Made by a program: the position numbers and the translations under genes
Shown here: positions 42,462-52,013 of the stretch, in pieces
Layout: each line of letters begins with the position of its first letter
Numbering within the stretch: the first letter of the stretch is position 1
From: Methylosinus trichosporium OB3b
GTDB lineage: Bacteria; Pseudomonadota; Alphaproteobacteria; Rhizobiales; Beijerinckiaceae
DNA: 64,000 nucleotides
Reading direction: 5' to 3'
Assembly: GCF_002752655.1 (NCBI RefSeq)
Contig: NZ_CP023737.1
Coordinates: 3,992,001-4,056,000, forward strand
The notes under the pieces: model-generated
Told to the model about the DNA's origin: nothing
Seen by the model: only the letters and a program-made list of their open reading frames with translations
The model's database searches: none

Positions 42462-42881
42462 ATGAAACTAATTGCGCTGACATTTGTTGGGTTTTTGTCG
42501 AGTGGTCTGCCAAATGCTTCCCTCGCCGCGGCAGTGCAGGAAGCCGGGCGTGCGGGCGATCGAGCGACTCGACAGCCACAGACCTGGCAAACGACGGACG
42601 AAGGACGCCAATGGATACGAGCCGTCTCCACGCGGCTCCAGAATCACACACCGGCAGCTTTATTGTTCAATCGCGGCGCAGTTACAGTGCTCTTCCGTGT
42701 CGATCGCGAGGGCAAGATTTTCGACGTGCGGGTGACGCCGGAATCGCCCAAGGAGGCGGCGGCGTTGCTTCTTTGGATTTTCGATGTGGTGCATCTGCCG
42801 CCTCCGCCCCCGGCGGCGATGCGTCAAGGCTGCTGCGCCCTCAGCCAAACGTTTAATTTAGGCAGACCACTGACGCCATAA
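42462..42881 (+). CDS. Exported TonB C-terminal-domain-only protein 3, divergent
   Basis: A 139-residue protein starting 22 bases after the previous stop. Signal peptide MKLIALTFVGFLSSGLPNASLAAA. The TonB-like domain is degraded but recognisable: WIRAVSTRLQNHTPAALL, VTVLFRVDREGKIFDVRVTPES, LLLWIFDVVHLPPPPPAA, then CCALSQTFNLG with eight further residues instead of the FxFH end. Two adjacent cysteines (GCC) are unique to this copy. Its 5' part is less GC-rich than the neighbours. It is the most diverged of the set. Confidence 0.7.
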   Translation: MKLIALTFVGFLSSGLPNASLAAAVQEAGRAGDRATRQPQTWQTTDEGRQWIRAVSTRLQNHTPAALLFNRGAVTVLFRVDREGKIFDVRVTPESPKEAAALLLWIFDVVHLPPPPPAAMRQGCCALSQTFNLGRPLTP

Positions 42882-43041
42882 TCCGTACCACTCAGGTACT
42901 TTTCGTCGTGGGCTCGCGCGGCGGGCCTGTACGACTGCTCGCCGACGTTCAAATTGCACCGAGTGCGAGCTTTCACTTCATCCGACCCATCTATGCTAGG
43001 CCCCTTCTCCCGCAGGCAAGAGCAGGGGCGCGTCGTGAGGT

Positions 43042-46000
43042 CTATTGCGCCGGCTCGACCAGCTCGCTATGCGGCGCCGGCTCGTAGTTCAGCACCGGCC
43101 GCAGCCAGCGTTCGATCTCGGCGGTCTCGACGCCCTTGCGGGCGGCGTAATCCTCCACCTGATCGCGCTCGACTTTGGCGACGCCGAAATAATGCGCCTG
43201 CGGATGCGCGAAATAGAGACCGCTGACCGATGACGCCGGCGTCATCGCATAGCTCTCCGTCAGCGCGACGCCGGTGCGCTTCTCCGCCTCGAGCAGGCGG
43301 AAGATCGTCGCCTTCTCGGTGTGGTCGGGCTGCGCCGGATAGCCCGGCGCCGGACGAATGCCGCGATAAGTCTCGCCGATCAATTGCTCCGGCGTGAAGG
43401 TCTCATCGGCCGCATAGCCCCAGAACTCGCGGCGCACGCGCGCATGCATGCGCTCGGCGAAAGCTTCCGCCAGACGATCGGCGAGCGCCTTCACCATGAT
43501 CGCCCCATAATCGTCGTTGGCGCGGGCGAAGCGCTCGGAAATCTTCGCCTCCTGCGCGCCGGCGGTGACGACGAAGGCGCCGATATAATCCGCGCCCGCG
43601 CCCTCGGGCGCGACGAAATCGGCGAGCGCCACATTGGGCTTGCCGTCCCGGCGCAGGAGCTGCTGACGTAGCGTATGCAGCGTCGCCAGCCGCTCGACGC
43701 GGCCTTCGCCGGTAAAGAGCGCAATGTCGTCGCCGACGGCGTTGGCGGGCCAGAAGCCGATCACAGCCTTCGGATTGAACCAGCGCTCCTCGACGATGCG
43801 CGCCAGCATCGTCTGCGCATCTTCGAACAATTGCTGCGCCGCCGCGCCGCGCTCGGAGTCCTCGAGCAGGGCGGGATAACGGCCCTTGAACTCCCATGTC
43901 TGGAAGAAGGGCGTCCAATCGATATAGGGGACGAGCTCTGCGACATCATAGGAGGCGAAGACGCGCGCGCCGAGAAAGCTCGGCTTCGGCGGCTCATAGG
44001 CGCTCCAATCGATCGCAAACGCATTGGCGCGCGCAGCGGCGAGAGACACCCGCTGCTTCTCGGCCTGGGCGCGCGCATGCGCTTCCGCGACCTTCTCATA
44101 TTCCTCACGCGTCTTGGCGACATAATCGGCGCGCGAGGATTGCGACATCAGCGCCTGCGCGACGCCGACCGCGCGCGAGGCGTCGGTCACATAGACCGCC
44201 TGGCCCTTGCTGTAATTGGGGCTGATCTTCACCGCCGTATGCACGCGGCTCGTCGTCGCGCCGCCGATGAGCAGCGGCGCCGAAAAACCTTCGCGCTCCA
44301 GCTCCGAGGCGACGAAGCACATTTCGTCGAGCGACGGCGTGATGAGGCCGGAGAGGCCGATGATGTCGACCTTCTCGGCCTTCGCCGTCTCCAGAATCTT
44401 CGCGGTCGGGACCATCACGCCGAGATCGATGATCTCGAAGTTGTTGCAGCCGAGCACGACGCCGACGATGTTCTTGCCGATGTCGTGAACGTCGCCCTTC
44501 ACCGTCGCCAGCAGGATTTTTCCGGCGGAGGAGCGCGTCTCCTTGTTCTCCTCCATGTAAGGCAGGAGACGCGCCACCGCCTGCTTCATCACGCGCGCGG
44601 ATTTCACCACTTGCGGCAGGAACATCTTGCCCTGGCCGAAGAGATCGCCGACGACATTCATGCCGGCCATCAGCGGGCCTTCGATCACATCGAGCGGCCG
44701 CGCGCTCGCGAGGCGCGCCTCCTCGACATCCTGATCGACATAATCGGCGACGCCATTGACGAGCGCATATTCCAAGCGCTTCTCGACGCTGGCCTCGCGC
44801 CAAGCGGCGTCCTTCTCCGCAGACTTGGCGCCGGCGCCCTTGAAGCGCTCGGCCATATCGACGAGGCGCTCGGTCGCATCCGGGCGCCGATTGCGCACGA
44901 CGTCCTCGCAGGCTTCGCGCAGCTCGGGATCGATCTTTTCATAGACGGCGAGCTGGCCGGCGTTGACGATGCCCATATCCATGCCCGCCGCAATGGCGTG
45001 ATAGAGGAACACCGAATGCATCGCCTCGCGCACCGGCTCGTTGCCGCGGAAGGAGAAAGAGAGATTGGAGACGCCGCCCGACACATGCGCATGGGGCAGG
45101 GTGGTCTTGATCGCGCGCGCCGCGTCGATGAAGTCGACGCCGTAATTGCAATGCTCCTCGATGCCGGTCGCGACGGCGAAGATGTTGGGATCGAAGATGA
45201 TGTCCTGCGGCGGAAAGCCCACTTCCTCGACGAGAATCTTATAGGCGCGGCCGGAGATCTCCACCTTGCGGGCGAAAGTGTCGGCCTGTCCCGCCTCGTC
45301 GAAGGCCATGACGACGACGGCGGCGCCATAGCGCTTCACCTTGGTCGCCGCCTCGATGAACTTCTCCTCGCCTTCCTTCAGCGAGATGGAATTGACGACG
45401 CCCTTGCCCTGCAGGCATTGCAGGCCCGCTTCGATCACCTCGAACTTCGATGAATCGACCATCACCGGTACGCGCGCGATGTCTGGCTCGGCGGCGAGAA
45501 GATTGAGGAACTCGACCATGGCCTTCTTCGAATCGAGCAGGCCCTCGTCCATATTGATGTCGATCACCTGCGCGCCATTGGCCACCTGATCGCGCGCGAC
45601 ATCGAGCGCGGCGGCGTAATCGCCATTGGTGATCAGCTTGCGGAACTTGGCCGAGCCGGTGACATTGGTGCGCTCGCCGACATTGACGAAGGGAATGTCC
45701 TTGGTGAGCGTGAAAGGCTCGAGGCCGGAAAGGCGCAGCAGCGGCTCGATCTCGGGAATGGCGCGCGGCGCGACGCCCTTCACGGCGCCGGCGATGGCGG
45801 CGATATGCGGCGGCGTGGTGCCGCAGCAGCCGCCGACCACATTGACGAGGCCGGACTTCGCAAATTCGCCGACGAGCTCGGCCATATATTCGGGACTCTC
45901 GTCATAGAGGCCGAATTCATTGGGCAGGCCGGCGTTGGGGAAGGCGCAGATGCGCGTGTCGGCGATGCGCGACACCTCGGCGATATGCTGGCGCATCTCG

Positions 46001-46773
46001 CGCGCGCCGAGCGCGCAATTGAAGCCGATCGAGAACGGCTTCGCGTGCTGAATAGAGTTCCAGAAGGCGGCGGCCGTCTGGCCGGAGAGCGTGCGGCCGG
46101 AGAGATCGGTGATGGTGCCCGAGATCATCACCGGAAAGCGCGTGCCGACCTTTTCGAACGCGTCCTCGACGGCATAGATCGCGGCCTTGGCGTTCAGCGT
46201 GTCGAAGATCGTCTCGATCAGCAGAATATCGGCGCCGCCCTCGATTAGGCCGAGCGCCTCCTCGTGATAAGCGGCGCGCAGATCCTCGAATGTGACGGCG
46301 CGAAAGCCGGGATTGGACACGTCGGGCGAGATCGAGGCGGTGCGATTGGTCGGGCCCATGGAGCCGGCGACGAAGCGCGGAACGCCGGTCTCGCGCGCCA
46401 CCGCGTCGGCGGCCTTGCGCGCGAGACGCGCGCCTTCGAGATTGAGCTCGTAGACGATATGCTCGAGACCATAGTCTGCCTGCGCGATCGCGGTGCAGGA
46501 GAAGGTGTTGGTCTCGATGATGTCGGCGCCGGCCTCGAGATAGGCGCGATGGATCGCCTCGATCGCGTCCGGCTGCGTCAGCGTCAGCAGATCATTATTG
46601 CCGCGCAGATCCTTCGGATGGTCCTTGAATCGCTCGCCGCGGAAATCGGCCTCCGTGAATTTGTGGCGCTGGATCATCGTGCCCATGGCGCCGTCGAGGA
46701 CGAGAATGCGCTCGCTCGCGGCCTGCTCCAGCGCGGCGAGAATCTTCGGTCCGTGGTTCTTGTCGAAGCTCAT
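43042..46773 (-). CDS. metH: Cobalamin-dependent methionine synthase
   Basis: A 1243-residue four-module enzyme transferring a methyl group from methyl-tetrahydrofolate to homocysteine. In order: homocysteine domain with [17 protein letters not shown] and the zinc cysteines (including [13 protein letters not shown]); pterin-binding domain ([17 protein letters not shown]); cap and B12 domain with [18 protein letters not shown], whose His binds cobalt; C-terminal SAM-binding activation domain ([17 protein letters not shown]). Full length. The start overlaps the metF stop by four bases. It is the last gene of a sahR-metF-metH operon. Confidence 0.97.
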   Translation of the reverse strand: MSFDKNHGPKILAALEQAASERILVLDGAMGTMIQRHKFTEADFRGERFKDHPKDLRGNNDLLTLTQPDAIEAIHRAYLEAGADIIETNTFSCTAIAQADYGLEHIVYELNLEGARLARKAADAVARETGVPRFVAGSMGPTNRTASISPDVSNPGFRAVTFEDLRAAYHEEALGLIEGGADILLIETIFDTLNAKAAIYAVEDAFEKVGTRFPVMISGTITDLSGRTLSGQTAAAFWNSIQHAKPFSIGFNCALGAREMRQHIAEVSRIADTRICAFPNAGLPNEFGLYDESPEYMAELVGEFAKSGLVNVVGGCCGTTPPHIAAIAGAVKGVAPRAIPEIEPLLRLSGLEPFTLTKDIPFVNVGERTNVTGSAKFRKLITNGDYAAALDVARDQVANGAQVIDINMDEGLLDSKKAMVEFLNLLAAEPDIARVPVMVDSSKFEVIEAGLQCLQGKGVVNSISLKEGEEKFIEAATKVKRYGAAVVVMAFDEAGQADTFARKVEISGRAYKILVEEVGFPPQDIIFDPNIFAVATGIEEHCNYGVDFIDAARAIKTTLPHAHVSGGVSNLSFSFRGNEPVREAMHSVFLYHAIAAGMDMGIVNAGQLAVYEKIDPELREACEDVVRNRRPDATERLVDMAERFKGAGAKSAEKDAAWREASVEKRLEYALVNGVADYVDQDVEEARLASARPLDVIEGPLMAGMNVVGDLFGQGKMFLPQVVKSARVMKQAVARLLPYMEENKETRSSAGKILLATVKGDVHDIGKNIVGVVLGCNNFEIIDLGVMVPTAKILETAKAEKVDIIGLSGLITPSLDEMCFVASELEREGFSAPLLIGGATTSRVHTAVKISPNYSKGQAVYVTDASRAVGVAQALMSQSSRADYVAKTREEYEKVAEAHARAQAEKQRVSLAAARANAFAIDWSAYEPPKPSFLGARVFASYDVAELVPYIDWTPFFQTWEFKGRYPALLEDSERGAAAQQLFEDAQTMLARIVEERWFNPKAVIGFWPANAVGDDIALFTGEGRVERLATLHTLRQQLLRRDGKPNVALADFVAPEGAGADYIGAFVVTAGAQEAKISERFARANDDYGAIMVKALADRLAEAFAERMHARVRREFWGYAADETFTPEQLIGETYRGIRPAPGYPAQPDHTEKATIFRLLEAEKRTGVALTESYAMTPASSVSGLYFAHPQAHYFGVAKVERDQVEDYAARKGVETAEIERWLRPVLNYEPAPHSELVEPAQ

Positions 46774-47666
46774 GCTGCGGCTTTCTCGGTAACGGGACGC
46801 ACGCCCAGAAGATGACAGATCGCGAAGACGAGGTCGGCGCGATTATTGGTGTAGAAGTGAAATTCGCGCACGCCATTCTCGGCGAGGCCGAGCACCTGCT
46901 CGGCGGCGACGGCGGCGGCGATGAGACGGCGGGTGACGGGATCGTCGTCCAATCCCTCGAAGCGATCGGCGAGCCAGCCGGGCACGCTCGCGCCGGCCTT
47001 GCGCGCGAAATTGGCGGTCTGCTTGAAGTTCTGCACCGGCATGATGCCGGGCACGATCGGAATTTTTATGCCGCGTTTGCGCGCCTTGTCGAGAAAGCGG
47101 AAATAGACGTCGTTCTCGAAGAAGAATTGCGTGATGGCGCGCGTCGCGCCGGCGTCGATCTTCGAGGCGAGCGCATCGATGTCGTCGTCGATGCTGCGGC
47201 TCTCGGGATGGCCTTCGGGATAGGTGGAGACGGAGATCTCGAAATCGCCGATCTCGCGAATGCCGCGCACCAGCTCTGTCGAGCTCTGATAGCCGATGGG
47301 ATGCGGCTCGAATTTCGTGCCGACGCCCGTCGGCGGATCGCCGCGCAGCGCCACGATGTGGCGCACGCCGGCGTTCCAATAGCCGCGCACGATCTCGTCG
47401 ATCTCGGCGCGCGAGGCGGAGACGCAGGTCAGATGCGCGGCGGGAAGAATGTCGGTCTCGGCGACGAGCCGCGCGACGATATTATGCGTGCGCTCGCGCG
47501 TGGAGCCGCCGGCGCCATAAGTGACCGAGACGAATTTCGGCTTCAGCGGCGCGAGGCGTGCGATGGAATCCCACAATTGGATCTCCATCTCCGGCGTCTT
47601 CGGCGGGAAGAACTCATAGGAGATGTCGAAATGACCCGGAGGCCAGGAGGTGCGCGCATCGGCCAT
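46770..47666 (-). CDS. metF: 5,10-methylenetetrahydrofolate reductase
   Basis: A 298-residue FAD-dependent enzyme supplying methyl-THF to MetH. The TIM-barrel motifs [63 protein letters not shown] and [15 protein letters not shown] are present. It overlaps sahR by one base and metH by four, so the operon is tightly coupled. The start is ATG 47666. Confidence 0.96.
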   Translation of the reverse strand: MADARTSWPPGHFDISYEFFPPKTPEMEIQLWDSIARLAPLKPKFVSVTYGAGGSTRERTHNIVARLVAETDILPAAHLTCVSASRAEIDEIVRGYWNAGVRHIVALRGDPPTGVGTKFEPHPIGYQSSTELVRGIREIGDFEISVSTYPEGHPESRSIDDDIDALASKIDAGATRAITQFFFENDVYFRFLDKARKRGIKIPIVPGIMPVQNFKQTANFARKAGASVPGWLADRFEGLDDDPVTRRLIAAAVAAEQVLGLAENGVREFHFYTNNRADLVFAICHLLGVRPVTEKAAA

Positions 47667-48679
47667 CAGGCAGTCTCATAGCTCGTTCGAGGAAGGGGGT
47701 CGGCGATAATGCGCGGATCGCGCGCCAGCCATAGCGAGACAGTGAGCTTGCCGCCGTCCTCGGCGCAGGGAGCGAGGTCTTTTTGCGACAGCACCTCGAG
47801 CCCCGCCTGCGTGAGCAGCGCGCTGATCTCCTGCGTGGCGAAGCCGAGACGGCGATGGGCGTGCGCATCGCGCAGCGCCTCCTCGCGATGCGGCGCGAAA
47901 TCGACGACGAGCAGGCGTCCGCCGGGCGCGAGCGCGCGCGCCGCCTCGCGCAGCGCGCGGCCGGGATCATCGAGATAATGCAGCACCTGATGCACGATGA
48001 CGAGATCGCAGCTGTTGCGCTCGATCGGCAGCGCATAGATGTCGCCCTGGCGCAGCTGCACATTGCGCGCGCCGGCCTCCTCGAGCCGGCCGCGCGCGAC
48101 GGCGAGCATGGCGGAGGAGAGATCGACGCCGATCGCCTGCTCCGCCTGCGGCGCGAACAGCTCCAGCATGCGGCCGGCGCCGGCGCCGAGATCGAGCAGG
48201 CGGCGCAGCGGGGCCTCGCCCACCGCCTCGCGCATCGCGGCCTCGACTTGCGCCTCGGGCACATGCAGCGAGCGGATTTCGTCCCACTCGCTCGCATGGT
48301 CGGCGAAATAGCGGGCCGCGGCGTCGGCGCGCGCCTGCCGCACCTCGGCGAGCCGGGCGCGGTCGCCGGCGAGCACCGGATCGAGCGGATCGAGCCAGGA
48401 GACGACATTGCGGGCGATCTCGCCCTGCACATCGGCCGTGGCGAGGCGGAAGAAGGCCCAGGCGCCCTCGCGGCGACGCTCGACGAGCCCGGCCTCGACG
48501 AGAAGCTTCAGATGCCGGGAGACGCGCGGCTGCGACTGGCCGAGAATGGCGACAGCCTCGCTGACGGTGAGCTCGGTCTCGGCCAGAAGCCCGAGCAGCC
48601 GCAGCCGCGTCTCCTCGCCGGCCGCATTCAACGCGGCGAGGGCGGGCTCCAGAGGGAGAAGACGAGGCGAAGGGGTCAT
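47666..48679 (-). CDS. sahR: ArsR-family regulator fused to a SAM-dependent methyltransferase domain (SahR type)
   Basis: A 337-residue fusion protein. The ArsR winged helix is residues 10-100 (LNAAGEETRLRLLGLLAETELTVSEAVAILGQSQPRVSRHLKLLVEAGLVERRREGAW in outline). It lacks the metal-binding cysteines of metal sensors. The methyltransferase domain (about 155-290) has LLDLGAGAGRMLELFA and DLVIVHQVLHYLDDPGRALREAARALAPGGRLLVVDF. SahR-type regulators of the methionine cycle in Proteobacteria have this fusion and respond to S-adenosylhomocysteine. The start is ATG 48679. A palindrome directly upstream is the likely autoregulatory operator. Confidence 0.88.
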   Translation of the reverse strand: MTPSPRLLPLEPALAALNAAGEETRLRLLGLLAETELTVSEAVAILGQSQPRVSRHLKLLVEAGLVERRREGAWAFFRLATADVQGEIARNVVSWLDPLDPVLAGDRARLAEVRQARADAAARYFADHASEWDEIRSLHVPEAQVEAAMREAVGEAPLRRLLDLGAGAGRMLELFAPQAEQAIGVDLSSAMLAVARGRLEEAGARNVQLRQGDIYALPIERNSCDLVIVHQVLHYLDDPGRALREAARALAPGGRLLVVDFAPHREEALRDAHAHRRLGFATQEISALLTQAGLEVLSQKDLAPCAEDGGKLTVSLWLARDPRIIADPLPRTSYETA

Positions 48680-48696
48680 GGCGTGTCCGAGGCAGA

Positions 48697-48714
48697 TATA
48701 AAGATATCTATATA
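48697..48714. promoter_or_regulatory. Probable SahR operator upstream of sahR-metF-metH
   Basis: TATAAAGATATCTATATA: an 18-bp palindrome with one mismatched pair, centred on AGATATCT, 18 bases before the sahR start. SahR operators are ArsR-like palindromes centred on GATATC, so position and shape agree. Confidence 0.75.
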
Positions 48715-48748
48715 CGTCGCTGCGCATGGAATCAAGAGAGGGCGGAAT

Positions 48749-48892
48749 CCTTCTCCCGCAGGGCGGGAGAAGGTGGCCCGGCGGAGCCGGGTCGGATGAG
48801 GGCGCGCACGGTTTTACCGAGTTGTCGACGCGGCGGGACCCTCATCCGACCTCGCTTCGCGAGGCCATCTTCTCCCACGAGTGGGAGAATGG
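48749..48892. repeat. Dispersed repeat pair, family B, copy 2
   Basis: The left unit (48749-48801) has CTTCTCCCGCAGGGCGGGAG, GGCCCGGCGGAGCCGGGTCG and GGATGAGGGC. The right unit (48838-48892) has ACCCTCATCCGACCTCGCTT and TTCTCCCACGAGTGGGAGAA. It has the same two-part, facing arrangement as 24208-24362. It fills most of the sahR-cstA gap. Confidence 0.82.
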
Positions 48893-48966
48893 ATGCGCCC
48901 CTTCTTGCATTTTTCGGGAAAGGCGGCTTGTTGTCGCGCAGCCACCATCGCGACCGAGGCGATCCC

Positions 48967-51048
48967 ATGTCCGACCCGATTCCCACCCGCAATTCGCTCT
49001 CGTTCGCGCTCTGGAGCGCCGTCACCCTCATCGGCGTCTTCGCGCTCTTCACGCTCGCGACCTCGCGTGGCGAATCGGTCAACGCCATGTGGCTCGTCAC
49101 AGCGGCCATCTGCGTCTATCTCATCGCCTTCCGCTTCTATTCGCTGTTCATCGCGAACCGCGCGCTCGGGCTCGATCCCACTCGCCTCACTCCTGCGCAT
49201 CGGCGCAATGACGGGCTCGATTATGTGCCGACCGACAAATATGTGCTGTTCGGCCATCATTTCGCGGCCATCGCCGGGGCCGGGCCGCTGATCGGCCCGG
49301 TGCTCGCCGCGCAAATGGGCTATCTGCCCGGCACTTTGTGGCTGCTCACCGGCGTCGTCTTCGCCGGCGCGGTGCAGGATTTCGTCGTGCTGTTCATCTC
49401 GACGCGCCGAGACGGACGCTCGCTCGGCGATCTCATCAAGACCGAGATGGGTCCGCTGCCGGGCCTCGTCGCCATGGTCGGCATTCTCACCATCATGGTG
49501 ATCCTGCTCGCCGTGCTCGCGCTCATCGTCGTCAAGGCGCTGGCCGACAGCCCTTGGGGAACCTTCACCGTCTTCGCCACTCTGCCCACCGCCGTGCTGA
49601 TGGGCATCTACGGCCGCTACATCCGCCCGGGGCGCGTGTTCGAAATGTCGGCGATCGGCTTCGTGCTGCTCATCGCCGGCATCGCCTATGGCCGCACTGT
49701 CGCCGAGACTCCGGCGCTCGCCGCGCTGTTCTCCTTCAAGGGCGAGGCGCTCGCCTTCATGCTGATCGCTTACGGCTTCATCGCCTCGGTGATGCCCGTG
49801 TGGCTGCTGCTCGCGCCGCGCGATTATCTCTCCACCTTTCTGAAGATCGGGACCATCGCCTCGCTCGCCATCGGCATTTTCATCGTCATGCCGGAGCTGA
49901 GAATGCCGGCGGTCAGCCGCTTCATCGACGGCACGGGGCCGGTGTTCGCCGGCAGCGTCTTCCTCTTCATCACCATCGCCTGCGGCGCCGTCTCCGGCTT
50001 TCATGCGCTCGTCTCTTCCGGCACGACGCCGAAGATGATCGGCGACGAGACGCAGATTCGCTTCATCGGCTATGGCGCGATGCTGATGGAATCCTTCGTC
50101 GCCATCATGGCGCTGGTGTCGGCGAGCGTGCTCGAGCCCGGCGTCTATTTCGCGCTCAACAGCGCGCCGGCGGTGATCGGCTCGACCGCCGATTCGGCGG
50201 CGCAGGCGATCTCCTCCTGGGGCTTTTCCATCACGCCCGAGGCGCTGACGCAGGCGGCTTCCGATGTCGGCGAGAAGAGCGTGCTCTCGCGCACCGGCGG
50301 CGCGCCGACGCTCGCGGTCGGCATGGCGAAGATATTGTCGAGCGCCCTCGGCGGTCAGGGCATGATGGCCTTCTGGTATCATTTCGCCATTTTGTTCGAG
50401 GCGCTGTTCATCCTCACCACCGTCGACGCCGGCACGCGCGTCGCGCGCTTCATGATCCAGGATCTCGTCGGAACCTTCGCGCCGCGCTTCCGCCACACGC
50501 GCGCGTGGATTCCCAATCTCGCCTCCACCGCGCTCGCGGTCGGCGGCTGGGGCTGGTTCCTGCACGCCGGCGTCGTCGATCCTCTGGGCGGCATCAACAC
50601 GCTCTGGCCCTTGTTCGGCATCGCCAATCAAATGCTGGCGGCGATCGCGCTGACGCTCTGCACCGTCGTGCTGTTCCGCATGAAGCGGCAGGCCTACGCC
50701 TTCGTCGCCGCGGCGCCGGCGGCCTGGCTCTATGTCTGCACGCTGACCGCGGGTTTTGAAAAAATCTTCCATCCCGACGCCAAGATCGGCTTCCTCGCGC
50801 ATGCGGCGCGCTTCTCCGCCGCCGCGGCCGAGGGCAAATTGCTGGCGCCGGCCAAGACGGCCGCGGAGATGAGCCGCATCGTGTTCAACGATTATGTGAA
50901 CATCACGCTTTGCGCGATCTTCATCGCGCTGGTTCTGTCCATGCTCGGCTTCGGCCTCGTTTCGATTCGCGACGCCTTGCGCGCCAAGACCGTCACCACC
51001 AGGGAGACGACCGATGAAGTGCCGGATCTGCGCATCGCCCGGGCTTGA
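48967..51048 (+). CDS. cstA: Carbon starvation protein CstA (peptide/pyruvate transporter family)
   Basis: A 693-residue polytopic membrane protein with about 16-18 hydrophobic helices. CstA signatures: NDGLDYVPTDKYVLFGHHFAAIAGAGPLIGPVLAAQMGYLPG, QDFVVLFISTRRDGRSLGDLI, CGAVSGFHALVSSGTTPKMI and LFEALFILTTVDAGTRVARFM. E. coli relatives import peptides or pyruvate during carbon limitation. ATG 48967 fits the family N-terminus. Its 3' end overlaps ybdD by 35 bases, the usual coupling. Confidence 0.95.
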   Translation: MSDPIPTRNSLSFALWSAVTLIGVFALFTLATSRGESVNAMWLVTAAICVYLIAFRFYSLFIANRALGLDPTRLTPAHRRNDGLDYVPTDKYVLFGHHFAAIAGAGPLIGPVLAAQMGYLPGTLWLLTGVVFAGAVQDFVVLFISTRRDGRSLGDLIKTEMGPLPGLVAMVGILTIMVILLAVLALIVVKALADSPWGTFTVFATLPTAVLMGIYGRYIRPGRVFEMSAIGFVLLIAGIAYGRTVAETPALAALFSFKGEALAFMLIAYGFIASVMPVWLLLAPRDYLSTFLKIGTIASLAIGIFIVMPELRMPAVSRFIDGTGPVFAGSVFLFITIACGAVSGFHALVSSGTTPKMIGDETQIRFIGYGAMLMESFVAIMALVSASVLEPGVYFALNSAPAVIGSTADSAAQAISSWGFSITPEALTQAASDVGEKSVLSRTGGAPTLAVGMAKILSSALGGQGMMAFWYHFAILFEALFILTTVDAGTRVARFMIQDLVGTFAPRFRHTRAWIPNLASTALAVGGWGWFLHAGVVDPLGGINTLWPLFGIANQMLAAIALTLCTVVLFRMKRQAYAFVAAAPAAWLYVCTLTAGFEKIFHPDAKIGFLAHAARFSAAAAEGKLLAPAKTAAEMSRIVFNDYVNITLCAIFIALVLSMLGFGLVSIRDALRAKTVTTRETTDEVPDLRIARA

Positions 51049-51241
51049 TCTCGCGCGCCTCGCCGCAAAGCTGCGCCAGAGCGCGCAGCTGATGATCGGC
51101 CAGGGCGATTACGAGGCCTATGCGGCGCATCGGCGCGCCAATCATCCGGACGAGCCGGCGATGACGCGCGACGATTATTTCCGCGAGCGGCAGGCGAGCC
51201 GCTTCGGCGAGGGCGGCCGCAGCGCGTTTCGCTGCTGCTAG
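51014..51241 (+). CDS. YbdD/YjiX family protein
   Basis: A 75-residue partner of CstA. The family core LRQSAQLMIGQGDYEAYAAHRRANHPDEPAMTRDDYFRERQASRFG is present. Two N-terminal cysteines (MKCRICASP) and a C-terminal CC occur, which are not universal in the family. The gene starts inside the end of cstA (ATG 51014), a conserved overlap that implies translational coupling. The role is unknown, possibly a cytosolic subunit of the transporter. Confidence 0.92.
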   Translation: MKCRICASPGLDLARLAAKLRQSAQLMIGQGDYEAYAAHRRANHPDEPAMTRDDYFRERQASRFGEGGRSAFRCC

Positions 51242-51260
51242 TCTCGACTCTTTGTCCAAA

Positions 51261-51322
51261 GAGCGAGCCAGAAGGCTCGCGGTCCAGATGCTGTGTGGAC
51301 CGCGAGCCTTCAGGTTCGCTCT
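51261..51322. repeat. Dispersed hairpin repeat, family C, copy 2
   Basis: Left arm GAGCGAGCCAGAAGGCTCGC then GGTCC; right arm GGACCGCGAGCCTTCAGG then TTCGCTC. The arms pair over about 24 bases with two mismatches. The inner arms are identical to those at 32161-32210. Position after ybdD means it may act as a terminator or 3' stabiliser. Confidence 0.85.
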
Positions 51323-51476
51323 ATTCCGTGCAAGCAACGCGCGTCGCGCTATGCGCTGAAGCACAAACGAAGGCGACGCCGAAAGCTCATATTCGCAATC
51401 ACAGAGAGCGAGCGCGACCGCGCAAAGCCAGCTCTGCGGGGCGACGCCGCTCTTCGATACGAGGGACACGGCGGAA

Positions 51477-51788
51477 CTAAGCCGCCGGCTTGCGTTGACG
51501 CGGCAGCGCGGCGCGTGCGGCGAGCAGAGACGCCGCTTCGGTGCGATTGAGCGCATAGCTCATGTAGAGAAAGCCGAGCCGTGACGGCCGCGTCTCTCTC
51601 ACGCGCTCGACGAGACGCTCGGCGTCGAATGGCGCGCTCGCCGCCACCTCGCGCAGCACGTCCTGCGCCGTGCGAAAATAAAGATCGCGCTCCGCGGACG
51701 AAAGCTCGTCGAAGCGCCGCGACGCGGCGCCGAATCGTTCGAACAGGAGCCGGGCCAGCCTGTCGCCGAGGTCGATCATGTCGCTCAT
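51477..51788 (-). CDS. Small hypothetical protein divergent from the hydrogenase operon
   Basis: A 103-residue soluble, mostly helical protein, rich in R/A/L: DLGDRLARLLFERFGAASRRFDELSSAERDLYFRTAQDVL, then PFDAERLVERVRETRPSRLGFLYMSYALNRTEAASLLAARAA. No transmembrane segment, cysteine or known motif. The start ATG 51788 faces the hydrogenase promoter region. No ribosome site of note can be made out. It could be an unrelated housekeeping gene or a regulator-like partner of the hydrogenase. Confidence 0.6.
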   Translation of the reverse strand: MSDMIDLGDRLARLLFERFGAASRRFDELSSAERDLYFRTAQDVLREVAASAPFDAERLVERVRETRPSRLGFLYMSYALNRTEAASLLAARAALPRQRKPAA

Positions 51789-52013
51789 CCTTCGAGTCCT
51801 CGACCGCGCTTTCTACTGATCGTTTTGGGAGAAAGTGGGCAGAATCGAGCCTAGACGAGGGCAAAGTCGGCGCAAATCTCGCAATTCCACTTATGCGGAG
51901 CTGTGGAGCGCCGGAGCCGGCGCTCTTTCGTCTCGACTACGGCCGTGGCCCGCATTCAGGAACTAAAACCGCAACGCCGCGTTTGGTTCCTTTGTCGAAT
52001 AGCGGAGGCGAGC
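51789..52013 (+). promoter_or_regulatory. Hydrogenase operon upstream region with two inverted repeats
   Basis: A perfect hairpin GAGCGCCGG/CCGGCGCTC with a 2-base loop is at 51906-51925. A longer imperfect inverted repeat with outer arms GGAAC/GTTCC and inner AAAC/GTTT spans about 51959-51990, just before the ribosome site GCGGAGG (52002-52008). No sigma-54 -24/-12 element (TGGCAC-N5-TTGC) was found, so control resembles neither HupR/HoxA-type nor NifA-type promoters. Confidence 0.55.

Noticed and set aside
42882..43041. Possible fifth TonB-like gene after the array
   Set aside because: The gap is 160 bases, has stops in the relevant frames and contains only a fragment resembling repeat family B.
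46774..48966. SAH or cobalamin riboswitch for metH
   Set aside because: metH and metF start inside the preceding genes, leaving no leader; the gap before sahR is filled by an operator and a family B repeat.
51789..52013. Sigma-54 promoter for the hydrogenase
   Set aside because: No TGGCAC-N5-TTGC-like element could be found on the plus strand before 52014.
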